Below, in pieces: positions 1-10,070 of a stretch of 64,000 bases of DNA. The first letter of the stretch is position 1. Every line of letters begins with the position of its first letter. The DNA is taken from the NCBI RefSeq assembly GCF_002846575.1, contig NZ_PJND01000008.1:310001-374000 (forward strand), given 5' to 3'. A model generated the notes under the pieces. It did no database searches, had not been told where the DNA came from, and saw nothing but the letters and a program-made list of their open reading frames with translations. The translations under genes and the position numbers were made by a program. This DNA comes from Flavobacterium lindanitolerans. GTDB lineage: Bacteria; Bacteroidota; Bacteroidia; Flavobacteriales; Flavobacteriaceae.

Positions 1-2471
1 GAGATACGGCACTCGGCACCATTATTAATCGTAAGGTCTCCATTAACCGGAACCGGATAGGTACTTGTAAGATAACGATTTGTTCCTTCCGGACCTTCTA
101 CAATGACATTTCCTAAAGGCAAACCTGTTACCGTTGCCCAGCAATTTATCCTGAATCCGTTTGTGGCATTACCGCCGGATTGTACCGATACACCATCACC
201 GAATCGGATTGTATGTCCGGATGTCACATTTACAGAGCCTTCAAAGGCCCCATCAATCCTTAAAACATCATTGGCAGTTGTTGAAGCATGCGGGTCGACT
301 ATTGTGAGTATTCCTCCAGTCCAATTAAGGCTTTCAGAATCTTCCGGAATGATGTTGATGATTCGGGTTCCATTAGGCACACTGGTTGCAGCATTACCCG
401 AATTTCCATCCACATTGATATTCCCCCCACTTTGAGAAAATACCGAACCAAAAGAAGTCGAAATATTACCGTTCACATTCAGGGTTCCGGCAGTGACTTC
501 TAAAACTCCCAAAACATTTAATGTATTGTTATTGTCTGTACATCCCACAACCAAATCACCTCCGGAAACCGAAAGCTTACCTCCAAGTGAAACCGTAAGT
601 CCCTTGCAGCTATTTCCGGCTGAATTTATACTCACGGTATGGTTAGGTGCAATGCTTACTATTTCATTACAGTTAGGAACATTTCCTTTGCTCCAAATGG
701 CAGCATTGTTCCAGTTTCCACTTGCTATTGAAGCATTAGGCGTGTCAGCAAAAGCAAGGCCAATGTAAAGCGGTGATTGGGTTAACTGCGCCAATGTCAA
801 TCCTGTTCTTTGTCCCATTGGAAGGTTTGTCCCGTTGAGATGTGTTCCTTCGACTGCTGCTGTTTCCCTGATAATCCTGCTGTTTCCATTGGAAGCCAAA
901 TAAGCATTTTGTCCAATAAGCGCGATGTTGTATGTAGCTGAAACAGGCACAGTGCCCGGAGTCGAAAACGTCCAATTCCCGTCATATTTTGAATCCAGCA
1001 CATAACCGGAATCAGAAATTGACGATGCAGAAGTTGTAGCTGCATCAACATATTTACAAGCTATCTGCCCTCCTGCTGTTGGCGTGACACGCTGTACATA
1101 GGCAGCCCTGTTAATTCCGGTACTGCTAATAAAAGGATATCTGCCTAAAGCGGCCGTTGGCTGACTTCCAGCAGTCAATGCTGTCCCTGTAGCCGTATTT
1201 GCCCACCATCTTGAAAAAGTTCCCGACACAAATCCTCCGGAAGTATAGACAAGTGCTCCAATGGCATTATTTCCTGTTCCGGCGGCTACTCCCGTACCTA
1301 AAATCAGCGTATTGCTTCCCAAGGCCACTTTTCCTTTGGTGAAAGTAAGATTACCACCTACTCTCAAATCATTAAAGTTCCAGGTTATTACTCCTGTAGA
1401 AGAATTGTTGAATGTGAGGTTCCTGATGAGATTGTTTGTAAATGTACCTGTTCCTCCAATTGTTTGAGGAATTATACCGTCAAATGTCAAAATATTATTA
1501 ACTGCCGTTCCTTTGGAAAGGTCAATATTACCATTATTTGTCATGTTTCGTGAAACCACCAGGCTTTTTCCTGTCGTACCGGCAAAAGCATCCAGATTAC
1601 CTCCCGTGTTGACCAACAAATTACCCTTTATCGCAAAAGTAGCAGCAGCCGTTGCATAGTTCAGGGTTCCGTTTATGGTAAGGTCGTTTATGGCTAAATT
1701 ATTTACGTTAAGGGTTACTGTTGTCCCTGTTGAAACAATTGCATTGTCTGCGCTAGTCGGAACTGCATTTATATCCCAGGTAGCGGGAAGATTCCAGTTT
1801 CCTGACGCTACCGATGTAAAAGTTCTTGGCGGATTGGATATCATAGAAACCTGGTCGATTGCTGCAGGCGGATTCACGACATCTAAAATATCAGATTTCC
1901 AACTGAATACCAGCTTATAAGAATTTCCCGGCACAACAGCAAGAGAAATATTGGCGGTACTCCAGTTTGTAGAACTTAATTTATACAATGTTCCTATTTG
2001 ATAGTTTGGCGGTATCGGAACCCCTGATACAGGATTGTAAGAGGAAGGCACCAAAAAGGCTTTCATATTATCCCAGTCATTGGTTCCTGTTCCTTCACCT
2101 CCAACTTTCCATCTAAAGGAAAGTGTAATTTTAGGTTCGTTGGCGGGAACGGTTATATTCTTATACAAATGGATTACCGAACTTGTTTGCGAATATTGCC
2201 AGGTCGCACCTCCTGTTGACGATACAAAAGCACAGTTTGTTCCAGCTCCTGCAACAGGAACATTTCCAACATTCCAGCTATCAACAGAGGCATTTACTGC
2301 ATTCCATCCATTGGCAGCTAATGTATTTCCATTTTCAAATCCACCATCTGTAGTTGGATTTATTAAAGTAGTCTGGGAAAAAGTGCTTGTGGAAACTAAT
2401 AGCAATAAAAATTTTAAGAATAGTTTTGCTTTTGCTCTTTGTGAGATAGGGCCAAAGTAATTTTTTTCCAT
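1..2471 (-). CDS. Large secreted surface protein, N-terminal part (gene runs off the left edge)
   Basis: An open frame on the minus strand starts at ATG 2471 and stays open to base 1, giving at least 823 codons with no stop inside the window. The N-terminus has a basic stretch and a hydrophobic segment (LFLKFLLLLVSTSTFSQ), which reads as a signal peptide of about 33 residues. The product is rich in G, T, N and S. Two copies of the Bacteroidota surface-protein motif GNW-x3-TW/IW-x4-VP-x3-D are visible (ASGNWNLPATWD at about residue 203 and ASGNWNNAAIW at about residue 560), each followed by beta-strand-like V/T/N repeats as in G8-like or beta-helix adhesins. No catalytic motif is recognised. 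By analogy with the next two genes a T9SS sorting tail is expected at the missing C-terminus, but it is not visible. Adhesin or carbohydrate-binding roles are inference only. Confidence 0.8.
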   Translation of the reverse strand, partial: MEKNYFGPISQRAKAKLFLKFLLLLVSTSTFSQTTLINPTTDGGFENGNTLAANGWNAVNASVDSWNVGNVPVAGAGTNCAFVSSTGGATWQYSQTSSVIHLYKNITVPANEPKITLSFRWKVGGEGTGTNDWDNMKAFLVPSSYNPVSGVPIPPNYQIGTLYKLSSTNWSTANISLAVVPGNSYKLVFSWKSDILDVVNPPAAIDQVSMISNPPRTFTSVASGNWNLPATWDINAVPTSADNAIVSTGTTVTLNVNNLAINDLTINGTLNYATAAATFAIKGNLLVNTGGNLDAFAGTTGKSLVVSRNMTNNGNIDLSKGTAVNNILTFDGIIPQTIGGTGTFTNNLIRNLTFNNSSTGVITWNFNDLRVGGNLTFTKGKVALGSNTLILGTGVAAGTGNNAIGALVYTSGGFVSGTFSRWWANTATGTALTAGSQPTAALGRYPFISSTGINRAAYVQRVTPTAGGQIACKYVDAATTSASSISDSGYVLDSKYDGNWTFSTPGTVPVSATYNIALIGQNAYLASNGNSRIIRETAAVEGTHLNGTNLPMGQRTGLTLAQLTQSPLYIGLAFADTPNASIASGNWNNAAIWSKGNVPNCNEIVSIAPNHTVSINSAGNSCKGLTVSLGGKLSVSGGDLVVGCTDNNNTLNVLGVLEVTAGTLNVNGNISTSFGSVFSQSGGNINVDGNSGNAATSVPNGTRIINIIPEDSESLNWTGGILTIVDPHASTTANDVLRIDGAFEGSVNVTSGHTIRFGDGVSVQSGGNATNGFRINCWATVTGLPLGNVIVEGPEGTNRYLTSTYPVPVNGDLTINNGAECRI

Positions 2472-2510
2472 AAGTTAATTATTTGGGGTAAAATACTTTA
2501 CGAAAGTATA

Positions 2511-2538
2511 AAAAAAGCCACCAAAAAAGGTGGCTTTT
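2511..2538 (-). terminator. Rho-independent terminator after the 998-residue surface protein
   Basis: GCCACC (2517-2522) and GGTGGC (2529-2534) form a stem with a six-base A/T loop, flanked by A and T runs on both sides. Read on the minus strand it lies 22 bases past the stop of the gene at 2560-5556 and ends in a U tract. It also separates that gene from the next minus-strand start at 2471. Confidence 0.8.
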
Positions 2539-2559
2539 CATAATATTTTGATGAATTGA

Positions 2560-5556
2560 TTATTCCTTAACGATTTTTAATGTCTTAACCTGATTGCCAA
2601 CATTTACTTTTACCAGATAAGTTCCACCTGCTAAAGTTGACATATCAATCTGGCTTTCTGTCGCATTGATTTTCTTTGAAAGAACCTGCTGTCCTAACAA
2701 ATTAAATATGGCAACATCAGACATGTTTTCTGTATAAGACAAATGAAGCCTGTCTTTAACCGGGTTAGGATATACTTTGAAGCTCATATTATCAAAAGAT
2801 GTCGTCTTCAAAGAAGAATCATAGGCCGATATACCAAAACTTCCCGTACTGTCATTTGAATACTCATAAACTCTCAAATATAATGTTGAACCCGGAGTCT
2901 GTCCTGATAATACAACTAAAGAATAAGCTCCTTCACCACCATCATCATCACAACCCACCTGAACTAAAGAACCGCAAGCTCCGGAGTATGCAGTAACCAC
3001 CGTATCCAATCCGCTTGCACCTGTGCTTGAATTTCCTGTTTCAATAGTCAGGTTACCACTAGGCGGTACTACTACAGAGAACCAAACATCACCACCAGAA
3101 TATCCGTTACAGTCTACCGGTACAGTTTCTGTAGAACTTGCTGTAGCTCCAACATTGGTTCCGTCTGTTGGAACAAAAGTTGCCGTAGGTGTTATGGCTA
3201 CTGCGTTAGCACAATTATCATTTACCGGAGGACAAGCTGTCTGGTTTTGTGCCGGGCTTGTCACTACACAGTTTCCATCCTGATTGCTTGCTACTGTAAG
3301 AATTACAGATGTGTTATTCGGATATGGCCCGAATTGAACTGTGCCTGCAGCCGTTACCTGTTGTGCCGGACTTGATTGATTGTCTGTAACAGTCAAAGAA
3401 GTTGCCGTACCCAAACTTGTTATGTTTGCATTAACAAAGAATCCTGGTGAAACGGCACAGTTTGATGTTCTGCTGAATGTAACTGCTGGAGCTATACAAG
3501 TATTTTCCGTAATATTCAAGGTATACGCAAAGCTTTGCGGAGATGGAAAAGTGGAAAGAACAATATAGTATGTTGTTCCGGCAGTAACAGAAAACTGATT
3601 GATTTCCCTGTTTCCGATATCACTTCCGGAAGCACAGGCAACAGCTGCCGTTCCAATATCACTACAGCTTGTATAGACTAAGATTCCTGACCATGCTGCT
3701 GCTCCTGGAATTCTTATGTTAATTGATGTGTTGGTTGTTGGCGTATAAGCATATACAACATCATCACCATTCAAATAATAGTTTGAAGTACCAGAACAAC
3801 CTGAATTTCCTCCATTTGGAAAATCATAATCATCACCATACAGGTTTGTATTATCGGTTGTGGTGTATGGCAAGCTTGTCACTACAATTGGATTTCCACA
3901 TACAGAACCTACCGGCGGCACACCTATGCAAACATTAAAAGTTGAAGTAGCCCCTGTGTCTGAAGAATTACTAAATACCCTTACATAATAAGTAGTACCT
4001 GCTGTTAATCCTGAGGCAGTACTCATGTCATTATCACTTACATATCTGCTGATTAAACCTCCTCCACAAGTTCCTTCCAATACTTCATGCACAAGGTCTG
4101 TTGGAGACCCGGCCACGTTCAAAAGTGAAATTTTATGTACCGCCTGGGTGGCCACAAATTTATACCAAACGTCATCATTTGGAGTACCTACACCATTATC
4201 TCCTTCTCCTGAATCTGTTGCCGAAGTCAGGTTTCCTGACGAAACTGCCGCACAACTAGCATTTGGATTTACGGTAAGCGTTACAGCTCCGGAACAGTTA
4301 TCATTTGCAGGTGGCGGTGGAAATGTTCCCACACAAAGATCAAAAGTTGTATCCGCATTAGTATTGGCTCCATAGCTGAATACCCTTACGTAGTATGTAG
4401 TTCCCGGAGTAAGACCGCTAATGGTACTTGTGTTAGGGTCACTTATATTCAAGCTGATAAGACCGCCTCCGCAAGTTCCTTCCAATACCTCATGTACCAA
4501 ATCAGTTGTATTTCCGGTTACATTTGAAAGCTGGACACGGTGTGTTGTTCCCGTAGCCACAAACGAATACCACACGTCATCATCAGGAGTTCCTGCACCA
4601 TTATCCGGCTCACCGGAATCTGTTGCTGATTTAAGCGTGCCTGATGTCTTTACAGTACACAATAAATCTGAATTTACTGTTAATGCTATTGCTGATGAAC
4701 AAATATCATTGGCAGGACTAGTTGTAAATGAAACTGTTCTCCAAGGACTCTGAGTAGCAGTACATATTGTTCTTAAATGAAAATAATAGGTTGTGCCAGG
4801 AGGTAAACCTGAAGGCGAATAAGTATTAGCCGTTATTGATGTTCCTGCGCCTGAAGGATCTGCACTTGTTGTATTCAAAACATATTCAAAGCCAGTAACT
4901 CCTGCAGTAGCATCCCAGTTGATTGTAGCACCACCAGGATTCAATGAAGCGACAACCAATCCTGTTGGCGCACCGCAAGCAATGGAACGAATTGTTGGCG
5001 AGCTAAAACAAAAACCATAATTCCAATCCGGACCGTCAGGATTATCATCATAAAAAATACGATATCTGAATCCTGTTAATTGTGCAGGAGTAAAAGTAGA
5101 AATGTTAAGCCCTTCCGTTAAATAGGTCGTTTTGGGGATATTACAAAAGTTATCAGTAATAGTAGTATTGTTACCCGGAATTGAGCTTGAACCCCACGGA
5201 ACCCATGTTGAAGTGGCCGCATTCCAGTATTCAAATCTCAAGACATCATAATCTAAATAATAGTAGCCATATTGCACTGTTATTTCCAATGTGGTTTCTC
5301 CGGCAGTGAAAGCCGGTGTCAGGTCAATTACAGGTGATTCTGCCGCAATGTTATCTTCATGTGAACTATTCCCGGCATCGTCATCGTCATAAGCAAAAAA
5401 AGCAGTAGTTCTTGGGTCAGATTCGAAAGCAACAGCACTCGAATTGTAGGTACCCGTTATTGTCCAGGCGGGATTAGGCCAGTTCGCTGATTGGTTCAGC
5501 GTCTGGGAATTGACTTGCCAGCATAGCAGGACAAGCAATGCGTAGATTTTCTTCAT
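2560..5556 (-). CDS. T9SS-secreted multidomain surface protein (fibronectin III, PPC-like repeats, type A sorting tail)
   Basis: 998 residues. Residues 1-17 are a signal peptide ending near WQVNSQ. Residues about 20-190 form a beta-rich domain of unknown type. Residues about 193-280 are a fibronectin type III domain (CGAPTGL start, GTTYYFHLRT near the end). Two tandem repeats of about 133 residues follow (about 283-415 and 418-550), each opening with PAND-x-CS and containing DDVWY-F-ATG/Q, TDLVHEVLEGTCGGGLIS and GTTYYVRVFS; this resembles PPC-type beta-sandwiches. A diverged copy begins at about residue 777 (VNDNCANAVAI). The last 75-80 residues (FKVYPNPVKDRL, LLGQQVL, LAGGTYLVKV, KTLKIVKE) are a textbook T9SS type A sorting domain. 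It is probably exported by T9SS and attached to or released from the surface. No catalytic residues are seen. It is a paralogue of the gene at 5826-9860. Confidence 0.9.
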   Translation of the reverse strand: MKKIYALLVLLCWQVNSQTLNQSANWPNPAWTITGTYNSSAVAFESDPRTTAFFAYDDDDAGNSSHEDNIAAESPVIDLTPAFTAGETTLEITVQYGYYYLDYDVLRFEYWNAATSTWVPWGSSSIPGNNTTITDNFCNIPKTTYLTEGLNISTFTPAQLTGFRYRIFYDDNPDGPDWNYGFCFSSPTIRSIACGAPTGLVVASLNPGGATINWDATAGVTGFEYVLNTTSADPSGAGTSITANTYSPSGLPPGTTYYFHLRTICTATQSPWRTVSFTTSPANDICSSAIALTVNSDLLCTVKTSGTLKSATDSGEPDNGAGTPDDDVWYSFVATGTTHRVQLSNVTGNTTDLVHEVLEGTCGGGLISLNISDPNTSTISGLTPGTTYYVRVFSYGANTNADTTFDLCVGTFPPPPANDNCSGAVTLTVNPNASCAAVSSGNLTSATDSGEGDNGVGTPNDDVWYKFVATQAVHKISLLNVAGSPTDLVHEVLEGTCGGGLISRYVSDNDMSTASGLTAGTTYYVRVFSNSSDTGATSTFNVCIGVPPVGSVCGNPIVVTSLPYTTTDNTNLYGDDYDFPNGGNSGCSGTSNYYLNGDDVVYAYTPTTNTSINIRIPGAAAWSGILVYTSCSDIGTAAVACASGSDIGNREINQFSVTAGTTYYIVLSTFPSPQSFAYTLNITENTCIAPAVTFSRTSNCAVSPGFFVNANITSLGTATSLTVTDNQSSPAQQVTAAGTVQFGPYPNNTSVILTVASNQDGNCVVTSPAQNQTACPPVNDNCANAVAITPTATFVPTDGTNVGATASSTETVPVDCNGYSGGDVWFSVVVPPSGNLTIETGNSSTGASGLDTVVTAYSGACGSLVQVGCDDDGGEGAYSLVVLSGQTPGSTLYLRVYEYSNDSTGSFGISAYDSSLKTTSFDNMSFKVYPNPVKDRLHLSYTENMSDVAIFNLLGQQVLSKKINATESQIDMSTLAGGTYLVKVNVGNQVKTLKIVKE

Positions 5557-5729
5557 ATTGTTTAAAAGTTTAGTTAATACACTGCAATATAACCAATTAT
5601 TTTAATATAATTTTAAGATTTAAAGAATAAATATTTATCCTCAAAAATGCCTTATTTTGCTATATTCTTACCAAAAAACATTAGTTTAAAAACACATTTA
5701 CGTTCAATTCATTCTTGTTTGAAAATGAT

Positions 5730-5757
5730 AAAAGCGGTCTTAAGGAACCGCTTTTTT
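5730..5757. terminator. Hairpin with flanking A/T runs, probable terminator
   Basis: AAAGCGGT (5731-5738) pairs with ACCGCTTT (5747-5754) around an eight-base loop, followed by T residues on the plus strand and by U residues on the minus strand. It is the second of two hairpins between the adjacent minus-strand surface-protein genes and could back up the stronger hairpin at 5773-5810. Confidence 0.6.
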
Positions 5758-5772
5758 AAAATATAATAAAAC

Positions 5773-5810
5773 AAAAAATCCCGGCTACAAATGCAGCCGG
5801 GATCCTTTTT
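5773..5810. terminator. Rho-independent terminator after the 1344-residue surface protein
   Basis: ATCCCGGCT (5778-5786) pairs perfectly with AGCCGGGAT (5795-5803) around an eight-base loop. A run of A on the left gives a U tract when read on the minus strand, 23 bases after the stop of the gene at 5826. A T run on the right makes it usable in both directions. Confidence 0.85.
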
Positions 5811-5825
5811 AAAAGTTATATCAAA

Positions 5826-8800
5826 TTATTGTTTGATTACTTTAATTGTCTTAACCTGATTATCTACAGCAACTTTCACTAAGTAAGTTCCTCCAGCCAG
5901 GCTTGACATATCAACAGAAGCATCTGTAGCTCCGATTGTTTTTGTAAGCACTTGCTGTCCAAGTAAATTAAAGACAGACACATTAGAAATTTCTTGTGTG
6001 TATGACAAGTTCAATACGTCTACAACAGGGTTTGGATATGCTCTGAAGTTATTATCTTCAAATGTAGGAGCACTTAAAGATGCGTCATAAGCAGCAATTC
6101 TAAATTCACCTGTATTTGCAGCAGCAGTTCCATATCTCCAAACTCCAATATATAATGTTGCACCAGGTGTTTGGTTTGTTACAGTCAACATAGAGAAGTT
6201 ACCATCTCCCGTATCATCATCACAAGCAATTTCTGTTAATGAAGAACAAGTTCCAGAAAACACACTCAAAACGCTATCTGTCATCGTAGATCCAGTTTGA
6301 GCTTTTGTTTCTATAGTCAAACGACCAGAAGCCGGAACAACTACAGAATACCATACATCTTCAGCACGGTTTGTCTGACAGGCATATGTTAGCCCGGTTA
6401 CTGTTGTTGCACCAGATACAGTTCCAACAATAGCTCCGGTAGCAAAATCACCCGAAGCAGTCAATGCAATAGCACCAGAACAATTATCGTTAACAGGCGC
6501 TACCGGTGGTGTTGAAACACACAAAGTAAATGCTGTTGACACAGTAGGAAGAGCAGAATTTGTAAAAACTCTTGCATAATATACTGTTCCAGGTGTCAAG
6601 TTTATAAAATTCAATGTATTTCCTTCAGCACAACTTCCAGCTACTTCTACAAGAGATCCCGGAGTACCCGTGTATAACACTCCAACCATAGTAGTACCTG
6701 TTGCCGTTCCAGTAAATGTAAATCTAGCGCGGTCAACTGTTGGTGTAAATGTATACCATACGTCATCATTAAATCCAGCAGCACTACAAGCTGGTGCAGG
6801 CTCTGCAGATTGGGTTGCACCAATAGTTGTTCCTGTAGTTGTAGCTGTACAAGTTAAAGCCGGATTAACTGTTAAGTTAACAGCACCACTAGCCTCATTA
6901 TTAGCCGGTACTGCAGGCGCAGCAGAACTACCAATACAAACATCGAAAGTTGTTGTAGCATCAGTTGCCGTTCCGTAACTGAAAATTCTAACATAATAAG
7001 TTGCTCCTGGTGTCAAACCTGTATAGGTAGAAGTATTAGGATCACTAACATTCAAACTCACTAAACCGTTACAAGTTCCAGTCATAAGTTCATGTACCAT
7101 ATCTGTTGGAGTTCCTGCAACATTAGAAAGCGCAATTGTATGAGAACCTGTAGTAGCTACGAAAGAATACCAAACATCATCGTTTGGAGTACCAGCTCCG
7201 TTATCAGGCACACCTGAATCTGTAGCAGACTGTAAAGTTCCAGAAGTTTTCACTCCACAAGCCAAATCAGCATTTACAGTCAGAGCAATAGCACCACTAC
7301 AATTATCATTTGCTGGTGCGCCAGGCAATGTTCCTACACAAATATCAAATGTCGTATTATTTGTAATTGCAGCAGCAGCAGCACTGAATACTCTAACATA
7401 ATAAGTATTTCCTGGAACCAAACCTGTTACAGTACTTGTATTAGGATCACTTACGATTAAAGAAATCAAACCTCCACCGCAAGTTCCATCCAATACTTCA
7501 TGTACTAAATCTGTTGGAGTTCCTGCAACATTAGAAATAGTAATTCTATGTGAAGTAGCCGTTGCTACGAATTTATACCAAACGTCATCATCCGGAATAC
7601 CGGCTCCGTTATCACCTTCACCGGAGTTTGTAGCTGATTGTAAAGTGCCGGAAGTTTTTACACCACAAGCCAAATCAGCGTTTACTGTCAAAGTTACAGC
7701 AGCAGGACAATCGTCATTCGCAGGAGGTGGAGGGAATGTACCTACACAAACATCAAATGATGTAGTAGCTCCTGTTGCTGTTCCATAACTAAAAATTCTT
7801 ACATAATATGTATTTCCTGGTATCAGGTTAGTCAAATTACTTGTATCCGGATCGCTAATATTTAAGCTGATCAGACCACCACCACAATTTCCTTCCAACA
7901 CCTCATGTACTAAATCTGTAGGAGTTCCGGTAACGCCGGTAAGCGTAATTCTATGAGAAGCAGCTGTTGCTACAAATTTATACCAAACATCATCATTTGG
8001 AGTTCCTGCTCCATTATCCGGCTCACCAGAGTCTGTAGCACCCAATAATGTTCCGGTTGTTTTCACTGCACATAAGAAGTTTGGATTTACTGTTAAAGTA
8101 ATCGCATTAATACAGTCGTCATTTGCAGGTGGATTAGGAAGTGTCTTGAAACTTCTTGTAGTCCATGCACTAAATTCTGAACCGCAATTATTTCTAACGT
8201 GGAAATAATACGTTGTGTTTCCTGCCAAAGAAGAAGCAGTATGTGGCGCAGCTGCAATCTGAGTTCCTGCACCTGTAGGATTTGTAGCTACTTCATCAAG
8301 AACATATTCATATCCTGCAGAACCAGCAACAGCATCCCATGAGATAGTTGCGCCAGCGTTTGTTATTCCTGTAAAGGATACAGTTGTAGGTGCTTCACAA
8401 GTAGGAATAGCCTCAACTAAGAAATTGTCAACATAAAAGTTATAATCCGGGGTATCGTCAACAGGTCCATCAGTCGCGTAGAATGCAAATTTAGTATTTG
8501 CACTTACGTAAGCTGGAAGGTTTACAGAGTATAAAGCTCTTTCATTCGTTGGAGAGTTTGTAGAATCCCATGTATGTATTATCGTCCATGTAGCACCATT
8601 ATCCTGTGATGCCAGGAAAACAACCTTGTCATCATTCACAATCTGAGCCGGACCTGAACCAGTAAAAGCTGTTACTCCAACATCAAATCTAACTCTGTAA
8701 TTCCCCGCACTCATATCAATAGTAGGTGAAATTAACCATCCTTTTCTATTAAGGCTGTATAAGTTAACTCGAGCTGCACCTACAGTTCCATCATTCAGGA

Positions 8801-9860
8801 ATCCATCCGCAACCCAGATACCGGCACCTGTACCAGACGGTCCGGTAGTTTCATCTCCTGCGCCAGCTGTTGTCCAACATGCCGGTGGGAAGACTGCGCC
8901 ATTAAAATCCTGAAGGAAGCTAGGAATGTACGTAGCACAAGCCGTTGTAAAAGTAGTCTGAACCCAAATACTCTTGTCGGTAGTACCACAATTTGATCTT
9001 ACCCAAACATAATGTTGCGTTGCTGAAGGCAATCCCGAAAAACTTTTTGTTGTAACACCAGCACCAACAGAACCTGTTGGAGTTGCAGATGGAAGTGGTG
9101 CCGTAGCAGAAGTACTTAAATAATATTCATAACCTTCTGACGGTACAACTGCAGGAGGTGTCCAGTTGATAGTCGCGCCTGTTGATGTAACATTTGCCGA
9201 AGCTAATCCTGTTGGAGCATTACATGAAACATTAAAATCGAAAGCAATTAAAGGCCTTCTATAGTCTGAAGAACCTAAAGTCGTTGGCATCGTACCTGAA
9301 GTATTATTTGAATACTTCGTAGTATTAGAATCGCTGGTATTGACACATGGACTGGTATATTCATAATTCCATGTAAGTGCCGTACTCGCAGTTGAATTAG
9401 TGTATTCAAAGAAAACAGCTAAATTTTGCGTTCCGGAGTAGGTAAAAGTGTTTGAAAAAGGAAAACTTTTCCATCCTGCCGATGACCCAACCACAGTTGC
9501 CGGGTTAGAATCATAAACCAAAGTTGCTCCGGTTGTAGCCGTTGCCCAATCCAAACCTCCACTACCCCAGGTAGTACTTGTAGTTTCTTTCAAATAAATC
9601 CTAAGATTTGGAGTTCCGGCCATTGTTCCTGTAGCAGTCGCCCTTTTGAAATAGACAGCATTTAAAACCTGACCAGCCATTCCCGTTAATTGAGAAGAAG
9701 GATAGATCACCGCAGTACGGTTCGTGGCATTCGCCCCAGCCACGCTGTACATGGGTCCGTATGTACTGGACCCAAGATCAGAACATGATGCTACTGTCCA
9801 TAATTGTCCATAGGACAAATAACTGACAAACAACATCAGCAATAACGTAATTTTTTTCAT
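5826..9860 (-). CDS. T9SS-secreted multidomain surface protein (two FN3, MAM-like domain, five PPC-like repeats, sorting tail)
   Basis: 1344 residues. Signal peptide MKKITLLLMLFVSYLSYGQ. Residues about 20-210 are a beta-rich N-terminal region. A fibronectin III domain lies at about 215-307 (CNAPTGLASANV). A MAM or cleaved-adhesin-like beta-sandwich lies at about 315-485 (FLQDFNG near its start, YNFYVDNFLVEA at its end), and a second FN3 at about 488-575. Five tandem repeats of about 135 residues start near 577, 713, 849, 982 and 1118, with PAND-x-C, NDDVWY-F and PGNTYYVR signatures; the first three are very alike and the last two are diverged. The C-terminal 85 residues (FRAYPNPVVDVL, LLGQQVL, MSSLAGGTYLVKV, KTIKVIKQ) are a T9SS type A sorting domain. 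The layout suggests a surface adhesin or glycan- or protein-binding protein; no enzyme active site is seen. Its repeats match those of the neighbouring 998-residue protein, so the pair probably arose by duplication. Confidence 0.92.
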   Translation of the reverse strand: MKKITLLLMLFVSYLSYGQLWTVASCSDLGSSTYGPMYSVAGANATNRTAVIYPSSQLTGMAGQVLNAVYFKRATATGTMAGTPNLRIYLKETTSTTWGSGGLDWATATTGATLVYDSNPATVVGSSAGWKSFPFSNTFTYSGTQNLAVFFEYTNSTASTALTWNYEYTSPCVNTSDSNTTKYSNNTSGTMPTTLGSSDYRRPLIAFDFNVSCNAPTGLASANVTSTGATINWTPPAVVPSEGYEYYLSTSATAPLPSATPTGSVGAGVTTKSFSGLPSATQHYVWVRSNCGTTDKSIWVQTTFTTACATYIPSFLQDFNGAVFPPACWTTAGAGDETTGPSGTGAGIWVADGFLNDGTVGAARVNLYSLNRKGWLISPTIDMSAGNYRVRFDVGVTAFTGSGPAQIVNDDKVVFLASQDNGATWTIIHTWDSTNSPTNERALYSVNLPAYVSANTKFAFYATDGPVDDTPDYNFYVDNFLVEAIPTCEAPTTVSFTGITNAGATISWDAVAGSAGYEYVLDEVATNPTGAGTQIAAAPHTASSLAGNTTYYFHVRNNCGSEFSAWTTRSFKTLPNPPANDDCINAITLTVNPNFLCAVKTTGTLLGATDSGEPDNGAGTPNDDVWYKFVATAASHRITLTGVTGTPTDLVHEVLEGNCGGGLISLNISDPDTSNLTNLIPGNTYYVRIFSYGTATGATTSFDVCVGTFPPPPANDDCPAAVTLTVNADLACGVKTSGTLQSATNSGEGDNGAGIPDDDVWYKFVATATSHRITISNVAGTPTDLVHEVLDGTCGGGLISLIVSDPNTSTVTGLVPGNTYYVRVFSAAAAAITNNTTFDICVGTLPGAPANDNCSGAIALTVNADLACGVKTSGTLQSATDSGVPDNGAGTPNDDVWYSFVATTGSHTIALSNVAGTPTDMVHELMTGTCNGLVSLNVSDPNTSTYTGLTPGATYYVRIFSYGTATDATTTFDVCIGSSAAPAVPANNEASGAVNLTVNPALTCTATTTGTTIGATQSAEPAPACSAAGFNDDVWYTFTPTVDRARFTFTGTATGTTMVGVLYTGTPGSLVEVAGSCAEGNTLNFINLTPGTVYYARVFTNSALPTVSTAFTLCVSTPPVAPVNDNCSGAIALTASGDFATGAIVGTVSGATTVTGLTYACQTNRAEDVWYSVVVPASGRLTIETKAQTGSTMTDSVLSVFSGTCSSLTEIACDDDTGDGNFSMLTVTNQTPGATLYIGVWRYGTAAANTGEFRIAAYDASLSAPTFEDNNFRAYPNPVVDVLNLSYTQEISNVSVFNLLGQQVLTKTIGATDASVDMSSLAGGTYLVKVAVDNQVKTIKVIKQ

Positions 9861-9986
9861 AAAAAAGTATAAATTGATTAACAGACTGCTAAAATAACAA
9901 TTTTAAAAGATTAAAAAGTTAAAATTGAAGGAGGGAACAAAAAAAATAACCATTATAAACAATAAGATTAAACTTATATTATGCAA

Positions 9987-10010
9987 AAAAGCCTGCATTA
10001 ATGCAGGCTT
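9987..10010 (-). terminator. Terminator after fabV
   Basis: AAGCCTGCAT and ATGCAGGCTT form a perfect 10-bp stem around TA (9989-10010). Read on the minus strand it is followed by a U tract from the A run at 9985-9990. It lies about 60 bases past the fabV stop. Confidence 0.75.
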
Positions 10011-10070
10011 TAGAATTTTTACGTGATAACTATACTTTTTTTTATATTATAGCTAAATATTCAATATAAA

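Noticed and set aside
103..2460. Several plus-strand open frames opposite the first surface-protein gene
   Set aside because: They are antisense to a continuous minus-strand frame with a signal peptide and repeated surface-protein motifs, and show no family features.
2799..2996. Plus-strand frame with a poly-His stretch (HHHHHH)
   Set aside because: Antisense to the PPC-like repeat coding for DDDG; the His run is a codon mirror of the Asp/Gly stretch.
6670..8989. Open frames on either strand inside the 1344-residue gene
   Set aside because: They lie in other frames of a clear T9SS cargo gene and have no independent start signals.
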